DNA from: DATKLX01 sp035542155
Lineage (GTDB): Bacteria > Chloroflexota > Anaerolineae > Anaerolineales > Anaerolineaceae
DNA length: 55,320 bases
Reading direction: 5' to 3'
NCBI GenBank assembly: GCA_035542155.1
Contig: DATKLX010000055.1
Span: 1-55,320 of the forward strand
Shown: piece by piece, positions 49,433 through 55,320 of the stretch
Layout: the number at the start of each line of letters is the position of its first letter
How positions within the stretch are numbered: position 1 is the stretch's first letter
Translations under genes and position numbers: made by a program
The notes under the pieces: model-generated
Databases searched by the model: none
What the model was told of the DNA's origin: nothing
Seen by the model: the letters and a program-made list of their open reading frames with translations, nothing else

Positions 49433-52400
49433 TTATATGGGAAATCTATCGTTTGCGAAATCTCCCTTGTGGATCATATCCAGAAAGGCTGCCACGACCT
49501 GGGGGTCAAAATGCTTTCCGGCTTGCACGGCGATGTAGGCCAGAGCCTGCTCGGGCGTCCAGGCAGGCCGGTACGGCCGGTCGCTGATCAGGGCATCCCA
49601 GACGTCCACCACGGCGAAGATGCGCGCGGCCAGCGGAATCTGTTCGCCGGCTAAATTGCGCGGGTAGCCGCTCCCATCCCACTTTTCGTGATGGCAGTAG
49701 GGGATATCCAGGGCTGGCCTGAGGTATCCGATTGATTTCAGCATCTCATAGGCGAAAACCGGGTGCTGGCGCATCCTGGCCCATTCCTCCTCTGAGAGAG
49801 AGCCGGGCTTATTCAAAATCTGGTCGGAGATGCCCATCTTGCCGATATCGTGCAGCAGCGCTCCCCGCCGGACATGGATCAGATCCGTCTCCGGAATTCC
49901 CAGGCGCTGTCCCAATCGCAGGGTATAGTCAACGACCCGTTGGGAATGGTCCTTGGTCTCCTGGTCGCGCAGCTCCAGGGCGTGCGCCCAGCCTTCCAGG
50001 GTGGAATCGTAGGCCAGAGACAGCTCACTGTGCGAATGCTGCAGCTCGCTGAAAAGACGGGCGTTCTCAATTGCGACCGCTGCCGTGTTAGCGACCAGGC
50101 CCAGTAGATTGGCGTCCTCCTGGGTAAACCGGTTGGGGATATGGCTTTGGATTTGCAACACCCCCAGCACTTTCCCGCGCGAGAGCATAGGCACGAACAG
50201 CGCCGATTGGGTGATCTCGGATTTGTGATCACTGTTATTACCTTTAGTATTGGCAGTTTTTTTCAGATCCGTGGCGATGACCGGTGCGCGCCGGCGGACG
50301 ACTTCGCTCTGCTGCCCCTGCCTTGACGAAACCAGCGGGATGGGGGGCAGTTCCAACGGGTTGATTACTTTTCCATCGACCAATCCATAGGTGCAGTGGA
50401 TGGTCTCAGTTTCCGCATTGTAAAGCGCGATGATCACTGCTGCGCTGTCGGCGTACAGCTTCAAGACACCCTCTGCCAGCTTTGAATAGATGCCCGGCAG
50501 GTCCATCCTCTCGGCCAGGGTATGGCCGATCTCGCTGACCACCCGCATCTGCTCAGCATACCGGCTGGTTCGTTCGAACAACGCCAGGCGGTGCAGGGCG
50601 TTTGCGGTGATATCCGCGACGGCCGTAGTCACGCTGACCTCTAAAGAGCTGAACTCTGCCTTTTTCACCATCCATACCGCCCCTAAGACCCCGTCTCTGG
50701 TCTCCAGCGGAACTTCCACCAGGACGTCATTTTCGGCAGTGGGCAGGCCTGGATTCGGTAGACTGTTCTCAAATTGGAAGTTGACCAGTTTCAGATGAGC
50801 AGGGTCCAGGGCTTGATAAGAGCTTTGATCCTGTTCGATAGTTTTTCCCACCTGGGAGGACCAGCACCCTGAGGCTGCTCCAACCTCCAGGCTTCCGGGT
50901 TGAGCCGGTTCGACCCGCTGCACCAGGATGGCGATCCCATCCACCGCAAGTAAATCATCCAACTGCTGGCAGACTATGGTGACCATTTCATCTCTAGTTG
51001 AGGCTGAACGCAGGGCGGCGGAGACCGTCAGAATCGCCTCGCGCTCGCGCTCACGCCGCTTCTCGCCAGTCATATCCTGGTTGACGATAATCGCGCCCTG
51101 GATATTCTTCTGTTCGTCCAGGATCGGGATGGCCGAGTTCAAAATGGTTTTGCGCGTCCCATCGAAGGCAAGGATATCGATTTCCTCGTTCAGCGAGGTT
51201 TCGCCTTTCTGGATCGCCCGCGATGACGCCCAATCCTCCTTGGAGATCTGCTCTCCAGTCTTGGGCCACCAGCCTTTAAATTCCTGGATCTGGTGGCTCT
51301 GGGTGGCTGAGTCGCTGCCCCAGATCTGGCTTGCCGCCGGGTTGGCCTGGAATACCTGGCCTCGCTTATCCGCGATCCACACCCCGACGGGAAGGGAATC
51401 GAGCATCAGCCGGAGAAGCGCTTCGTTCTTCTGGAGCGCCTGTTCGGTCTGCTTTCGCTGGGTGATATCCCGGTTTACACCGATGGTGAAAACCATCCTG
51501 CCTTGATCGTCATAAATGGGCAAGGCGATGATTTCCGATAATCCCTGCGAACCATCTTTGCGTACGAACACTTTTTCTCCCGCCCACCGCCCATTCTTTT
51601 GAATTTCCTCGGTCAGGTTCTCTTCAAAAGACGGAATATCTTCTGGGTTGTGCAGGATATTGATCGACTGGCCAATCGCTTCCTCCCTGGTATACCCGTA
51701 CATACTGCAGGCTGCCTGGTTCCAGTAGAGGATTTTCTGGGTCTGGAGGTCGGTTACAATGATGGCGTCGAACATGTTCTCGAACATCATCAACTGGCGG
51801 TTGGATTCCGCGAACAGCCTTGCATTCTGCAGAGCAATCGCGATATGGCTACTGAGCAGCGTGAGCATGTGCAGATCATCCCGGCTGAACGCCCGCGGCC
51901 GGTAGCTTTGGGTCGACATGGCCCCTATGGTGGTCTTTCCCAGCTTCAAAGGAACGGTCAGCGCGGAGTGGATCCGTTCAGGAGAGCCAAAGCGCAGAAT
52001 CGGGATGGTGCCATCCACGTCATCCATTTCCTCGATGTATAGGGGCTGCCCGCTACGGATAACCAGACCAGTCATTCCTTGCCCGGCGGGAATGCGCATC
52101 GCCGGGTAGCGCCCGTTCCTGTCGTACAGGTACACGCCGATAATCTCTTCATGGACCGCATCGTACAGGGTGAGGGTGAACGACTCGCTGGGCATGAGCT
52201 TTGCCACGGCGTGGTGGATGGTCACGTACACTTTTTCCAGGTCGTGGCTGGCGCTGGCTATCTCTCGCGAGACTTCATCGATGGCTGCCAGTTGTTCTGC
52301 CAGGTGGTGTTCCGCTTTACGAGAGCGCAGGCGATCGATCGCCGTGGCTAATTGGACGGCAAAGGTCGTGATCAGGTCCTCGTCATCGGCGGTGAATGCA

Positions 52401-53347
52401 TTTGCCGGGATTGCTTCTACATCAACCACTCCAATCACAGTCGCCCCCAGCCTCAGCGGGGCGCAAATCTCGGAGCGCATGGTTGCTTCCCCGGGAGAGA
52501 TGTACTCACTACTCAGCATCGTATCATCCACTCGCCGGGTGCGGCCAGTGGCAATGACCCATCCGGTTATTCCCTGATCAATTGGGATCTCGCTCTTGTT
52601 GGGAATAGCTCCCCGGTAAGAGGGATGCAACTGAATCGTTTGTTTTTCGGGATTTACCAGGAGAACACTACAGTGTCCGGGGTGGAACAGGCCTTCCAGC
52701 GCCTCAGTGGCCCGATCGATCAGCTCGTCTACGCTGTTCACTTCGGAGCCGGCGGTCGAGATCGCATGCAGAACTGCCATTTTCTCGGCCAGGTGTTTGT
52801 AAATCTGCTGTGCGTGCTTCTGGTCGCTGATATCAAAAACAGAAATGACTTGCCGCTCTGCGCTGTCAATTGCGGAGGCGGCGACCAGGCTATGGATTTG
52901 CCCTCCGACCCGATCGACGAAACGGAACTCAACCGGGTCCCTTCTTGCCGAATGGTCTCCTAAAACCAGTTGGTGAAACCACTCCACCTCCTCAGGTAGA
53001 AGGAACTCTATCCAGCGATATTTCATCTCGATTTCTTCGCGGGTTTGGAAACCAGCCAGACGAAGAAACTGCAAATTGACCCGCTGGATCCATCCGTCCC
53101 CATCGACGATGATCAGCCCAACAGGTATGTTTTCAAAGATCGAAAGGTATGCCCCTTGAGATTCCGGCAGACCTTCTTCCATCCCCTGCAGGCCGGCGGC
53201 ATAGCCTGTCTCTTCCATGCCTTTCATTAAGCTCTCAAAAAGCGAGCGAACATCACCAGATATCCCGTTCTCCACCTCATAAGTGGCAGGAGGTCCATGG
53301 ACATGAGAATCTTCTACCTGGCCTGGTTGTTTTCGCTCGCGTTTCAA
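49433..53347 (-). CDS. Multi-PAS/GAF HD-GYP c-di-GMP phosphodiesterase
   Basis: A 1304-residue cytoplasmic sensor-effector. In order: PAS (about 65-180), GAF (195-350), GAF (360-510), PAS (520-640), PAS (645-770), GAF (780-925), GAF (930-1105) and HD-GYP (1115-1300). The metal site has HD at 1166-1167 in LLHDIGKMGISD and the signature HHEKWDGSGYP at 1219-1229, complete for an active c-di-GMP phosphodiesterase. No membrane helix is seen. It is the functional counterpart of the GGDEF protein at 27-31 kb, with a similar layered sensor part. chrA follows after seven bases. Confidence 0.93.
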   Translation of the reverse strand: MKRERKQPGQVEDSHVHGPPATYEVENGISGDVRSLFESLMKGMEETGYAAGLQGMEEGLPESQGAYLSIFENIPVGLIIVDGDGWIQRVNLQFLRLAGFQTREEIEMKYRWIEFLLPEEVEWFHQLVLGDHSARRDPVEFRFVDRVGGQIHSLVAASAIDSAERQVISVFDISDQKHAQQIYKHLAEKMAVLHAISTAGSEVNSVDELIDRATEALEGLFHPGHCSVLLVNPEKQTIQLHPSYRGAIPNKSEIPIDQGITGWVIATGRTRRVDDTMLSSEYISPGEATMRSEICAPLRLGATVIGVVDVEAIPANAFTADDEDLITTFAVQLATAIDRLRSRKAEHHLAEQLAAIDEVSREIASASHDLEKVYVTIHHAVAKLMPSESFTLTLYDAVHEEIIGVYLYDRNGRYPAMRIPAGQGMTGLVIRSGQPLYIEEMDDVDGTIPILRFGSPERIHSALTVPLKLGKTTIGAMSTQSYRPRAFSRDDLHMLTLLSSHIAIALQNARLFAESNRQLMMFENMFDAIIVTDLQTQKILYWNQAACSMYGYTREEAIGQSINILHNPEDIPSFEENLTEEIQKNGRWAGEKVFVRKDGSQGLSEIIALPIYDDQGRMVFTIGVNRDITQRKQTEQALQKNEALLRLMLDSLPVGVWIADKRGQVFQANPAASQIWGSDSATQSHQIQEFKGWWPKTGEQISKEDWASSRAIQKGETSLNEEIDILAFDGTRKTILNSAIPILDEQKNIQGAIIVNQDMTGEKRREREREAILTVSAALRSASTRDEMVTIVCQQLDDLLAVDGIAILVQRVEPAQPGSLEVGAASGCWSSQVGKTIEQDQSSYQALDPAHLKLVNFQFENSLPNPGLPTAENDVLVEVPLETRDGVLGAVWMVKKAEFSSLEVSVTTAVADITANALHRLALFERTSRYAEQMRVVSEIGHTLAERMDLPGIYSKLAEGVLKLYADSAAVIIALYNAETETIHCTYGLVDGKVINPLELPPIPLVSSRQGQQSEVVRRRAPVIATDLKKTANTKGNNSDHKSEITQSALFVPMLSRGKVLGVLQIQSHIPNRFTQEDANLLGLVANTAAVAIENARLFSELQHSHSELSLAYDSTLEGWAHALELRDQETKDHSQRVVDYTLRLGQRLGIPETDLIHVRRGALLHDIGKMGISDQILNKPGSLSEEEWARMRQHPVFAYEMLKSIGYLRPALDIPYCHHEKWDGSGYPRNLAGEQIPLAARIFAVVDVWDALISDRPYRPAWTPEQALAYIAVQAGKHFDPQVVAAFLDMIHKGDFANDRFPI

Positions 53348-53489
53348 ATGAGATCCACTCTATTCATCAATAAAAAATGTTGGCGATCCATGTGCTGCCG
53401 GGAGTAAGCAGAAATCACCTATCCTGAATCATATCCGTAGAGCGCGAGAATACCATTTACTTTCCATAAAAATCCTGGCGCCATCCGGT

Positions 53490-54467
53490 TTATGGTTGGC
53501 AGTCAATCCGGTAGATCGCGATCCTCCCGTGATTGCGGATGGCCAACCGGGTTCCATCGGTCGACCAGCGGGTTTCTTCATCGGGGTCAACGGGGCTCTC
53601 CAGGATATACTGGGTCATCTTTGCGGGGGAAAAAACCCAGGTGACGCCTTTCAAATCGGTGAACACGACCCGTTTCCCGTCTGGGGACCAGTTGGGGTGC
53701 GACCAGGACGGGTGGTCTGTTTCGTTGAGCTCTTTAACCTGGGTATGAGGCAGCAAACTGATTTTCAACGCCTCTGCCCCTTTCAGTTCCCGGGATTCAA
53801 CCATTCCGCCTGAGGAGACGCGCTGGAGCCTCTGGCAGTCCAACCCGCAGTTCGATAGAACATCGATCGACCCATCGGAAGACCAGTCCAGGACGTACTT
53901 TGGGCTGGACCAGTGATCTTCCTTGGCAGCGTCGCCGGGGAAGAGATCGTTTACCTGGAGAGTTTCCAGGTCGACTGTCATCACGGTGTAGACACCCTCT
54001 TCCACCCGCAGCGCGGCAAAGGCGACTGCATTCCCTCCTGGCGAGAGGGCCAGGCTGCCCACCACGTTCGAGGCCAGGAGGACGGGATCTTTCCAGTGTG
54101 GGGGCGAGACCCGGGTGAGGTCGCCCGTGTACCAACTGGTCGTCTTGCTGGGGGCGATATAGATCAAGGATTGGTCCTGGCGCAACCAGAGGAGCTGGTC
54201 CAATGCTGGCGAATTGGACTGCATGGCTGCCAGATCTGTCTCCAGGCAGGCTTGAGATGAGATGGTTCCGAATTGAGAGGGTGTGGTCTTCGCCGTCAGG
54301 GTTTGGGTCTGGGCAGCGATGGCGGTCGTCGTCTGGGCAGGTGCAGCGTTGGGCGGTAAGATGTATTCCGCGATGCCGCTGCACCCTCCAACCAGGAAGG
54401 GCAGGATAAGGAAAAGAACCAGCCGCGGTGGTCGATGGGTCTGGACGCGGTCTCGTAAGGTGGTCAT
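53490..54467 (-). CDS. Lipoprotein with WD40/TolB-like beta-propeller
   Basis: A 325-residue predicted lipoprotein. ATG at 54467 shares ATGA with the stop of the methyltransferase gene, so the two are translationally coupled; the longer reading overlaps that gene. The lipobox is LVGGC (Cys29). The mature part has repeated propeller blades with SPGGNAVAFAALR, WSSDGSIDVLSN, NWSPDGKRVVFTDL and WSTDGTRLAIRNHG, typical of TolB/WD40-like domains. Two Cys pairs (CGLDC) may form a disulfide. Binding partner unknown. Confidence 0.8.
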   Translation of the reverse strand: MTTLRDRVQTHRPPRLVLFLILPFLVGGCSGIAEYILPPNAAPAQTTTAIAAQTQTLTAKTTPSQFGTISSQACLETDLAAMQSNSPALDQLLWLRQDQSLIYIAPSKTTSWYTGDLTRVSPPHWKDPVLLASNVVGSLALSPGGNAVAFAALRVEEGVYTVMTVDLETLQVNDLFPGDAAKEDHWSSPKYVLDWSSDGSIDVLSNCGLDCQRLQRVSSGGMVESRELKGAEALKISLLPHTQVKELNETDHPSWSHPNWSPDGKRVVFTDLKGVTWVFSPAKMTQYILESPVDPDEETRWSTDGTRLAIRNHGRIAIYRIDCQP

Positions 54468-55195
54468 GGGTTTCGGCCCCAGACCTGGTACAGGCCAAGG
54501 TTTCCTTCTTTGCCATCCGCGGAAAATGATTCCGCGATGAAATAACCAGTCCGGTCCGCCAGGTCTTGAAGCTCCTCGTATGAAAAATGGTGCACGTATC
54601 TTATCCCATTCCCCCCGGCGCGCCAATCCAGCAGCGTATCTCCCGGGTCGAGCTCGCAGTCATCCAGCCCAACGGTTTTCCAGGGCAGAATTCGCTTTTG
54701 CCAGCGCGGGCTGTTGAGGAACTGCCAGACCGAGAGAAACAGCTTACCGCCCGGGTGAAGTAGCCCGGAAACCTGGCGGAGGATCCTGGCGCGGTTTGTT
54801 CCATCCGGAATATGGTGGAGTACCGCGAAGAGAAGCACGCACTGGAACATCGGGTGGGGGAGATCCTCTGCCCAGGTGGAGGAGGTCAGGTCGGCCTGGA
54901 TGAAAGCAGCCCGAGGCTCGCCGCCTGAACTGGTCCGCCGCCGGGCTTCTTCCACCAGACTGGGGCTGAAGTCCAGGCCAAGGTAACGGCCGCGAAAACC
55001 CAGTCGCAGAAGCGCCGCTGCCAGCTCGCCGTTCCCGCTGCCCAGGTCCAGGATTTGCTCGTCCAATTTTAGATTGCCCAGTATGCGCTGTACTCCTGGT
55101 TGGATTCGCGCGCGGGTGGCGGAAAACTCCTGGGAAAAGCTCTCGTAAAACTGTCGGTTGATCTCGACCAGGCGGGCTGCTGTTGCGGAGTCCAT
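54464..55195 (-). CDS. Class I SAM methyltransferase, Trm9-like
   Basis: A 243-residue methyltransferase. Motif I is ILDLGSGNGE, then YLGLDFSPSLVEEA, and CVLLFAVLHHIP as motif IV/post. The N-terminal FYESFSQEFSATRARIQPGVQRIL carries the F-S-x-T-R signature seen in Trm9/ALKBH8-type tRNA wobble-uridine methyltransferases; WQFLNS and YVHHFSYEELQDL agree. A methyl ester on a modified wobble U is therefore possible but unproven. TATAAT lies seven bases before the ATG at 55195, so the message may be leaderless. Confidence 0.82.
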   Translation of the reverse strand: MDSATAARLVEINRQFYESFSQEFSATRARIQPGVQRILGNLKLDEQILDLGSGNGELAAALLRLGFRGRYLGLDFSPSLVEEARRRTSSGGEPRAAFIQADLTSSTWAEDLPHPMFQCVLLFAVLHHIPDGTNRARILRQVSGLLHPGGKLFLSVWQFLNSPRWQKRILPWKTVGLDDCELDPGDTLLDWRAGGNGIRYVHHFSYEELQDLADRTGYFIAESFSADGKEGNLGLYQVWGRNP

Positions 55196-55213
55196 GCCCC
55201 CAATTATAAACGT

Positions 55214-55258
55214 AACACGGAATATAACCCGACCTATGGCCGGGCTATATTCTGTGTT
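55214..55258. terminator. Long imperfect stem-loop between two minus-strand genes
   Basis: AACACGGAATATAACCCG (55214-55231) pairs with 55241-55258 at 16 of 18 positions, loop of nine bases. It lies right behind the stop of the partial gene at the right edge; no strong T run follows. Confidence 0.5.
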
Positions 55259-55266
55259 GCGGTAAT

Positions 55267-55320
55267 CTATATTGCTTTTTCCAATACCTCGTCCAATCGC
55301 TCGAAAGTTTCCAGCCCGCC
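55267..55320 (-). CDS. C-terminal end of an unidentified protein (partial)
   Basis: The last 17 codons of a minus-strand gene enter from the right edge, ending GGLETFERLDEVLEKAI at the TAG at 55269-55267. The acidic amphipathic C-terminal helix looks like real coding sequence, and the stem-loop follows directly. Too little remains to name it. Confidence 0.6.
   Translation of the reverse strand, partial: GGLETFERLDEVLEKAI

Noticed and set aside
1..55320. tRNA, rRNA or tmRNA genes
   Set aside because: No cloverleaf-like sequence with a proper T-loop was noticed in the intergenic gaps; a tRNAscan-type search would settle it.

Overview
The window reads as a bacterial chromosome segment of roughly 55-60% GC, most likely from a Chloroflexota genome of the Anaerolineae type. 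This placement is inference. It rests on the many lipoproteins with Thr/Pro/Ala-rich spacers, the very long multi-PAS/GAF c-di-GMP proteins, a cadherin-like repeat protein ending in a YLPL-type tail, a small MCVFCAA-type membrane protein, and a HypD-type glycyl radical enzyme. I see no rRNA, tRNA, CRISPR array, transposase or prophage genes, and the window looks like ordinary chromosome with dense accessory metabolism and signalling.

Layout. Positions 1-5.8 kb carry a polyamine cluster on the plus strand: putrescine aminotransferase (cut by the left edge), an Lrp/AsnC regulator and PotABCD. Two dispersed-type palindromes and a long structured leader precede an RNase HI-like gene at 6.2 kb, followed by a large secreted repeat protein (7.1-9.5 kb). 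A minus-strand response regulator and 7TM histidine kinase follow (9.5-12.1 kb), then two small membrane proteins. Next is a coupled plus-strand unit of an ABC exporter, an OmpR-type regulator and a short-loop kinase (13.7-17.5 kb). A minus-strand ArsR/P1B-4 metal ATPase operon (17.5-20.2 kb) has a clear palindromic operator over its promoter. It is divergent from a GntR-led sugar operon of class II aldolase, HAD phosphatase, DhaL and DhaK (20.5-24.6 kb).

Positions 24.7-26.8 kb hold four small minus-strand genes: a lipoprotein, a helical secreted protein, a SUKH protein and a PNPOx-like protein. A 1352-residue PAS/GAF/GGDEF protein, a NagD-like phosphatase, an HtrA-like lipoprotein protease and a Cys-nucleophile-like SGNH lipoprotein follow (27.0-34.9 kb). 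HypD and its radical-SAM activase run leftward (35.0-38.2 kb). Upstream of them lies a six-copy 10-bp phased repeat, and divergent from them are a B12-binding mutase subunit and MeaB. From 40 kb to the end, mostly minus-strand genes encode lipoproteins, a TauE-type permease coupled to a glycosyltransferase, a GxxExxY protein, a cytidylate-kinase-like protein, a LURP-one-related protein, a CxxCH/DNRLRE repeat protein, ChrA, a 1304-residue PAS/GAF/HD-GYP phosphodiesterase, a beta-propeller-like lipoprotein and a Trm9-like methyltransferase. The C-terminus of one more gene touches the right edge.

How the genes work together: polyamines can be imported and transaminated under Lrp control. The GntR operon probably breaks down a phosphorylated ketose, using or making dihydroxyacetone-like compounds. 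HypD dehydrates trans-4-hydroxyproline anaerobically. The GGDEF and HD-GYP proteins could make and degrade c-di-GMP. The most interesting items are the aldolase/HAD/DhaKL operon without a visible phosphoryl donor, the 10-bp phased repeat upstream of the hypD operon, the structured leader before the RNase H gene, the stem-loop between potC and potD, and several proteins with altered key residues (SGNH GDC, GxxExxY Glu to Lys, activase cluster Cys to Ser).
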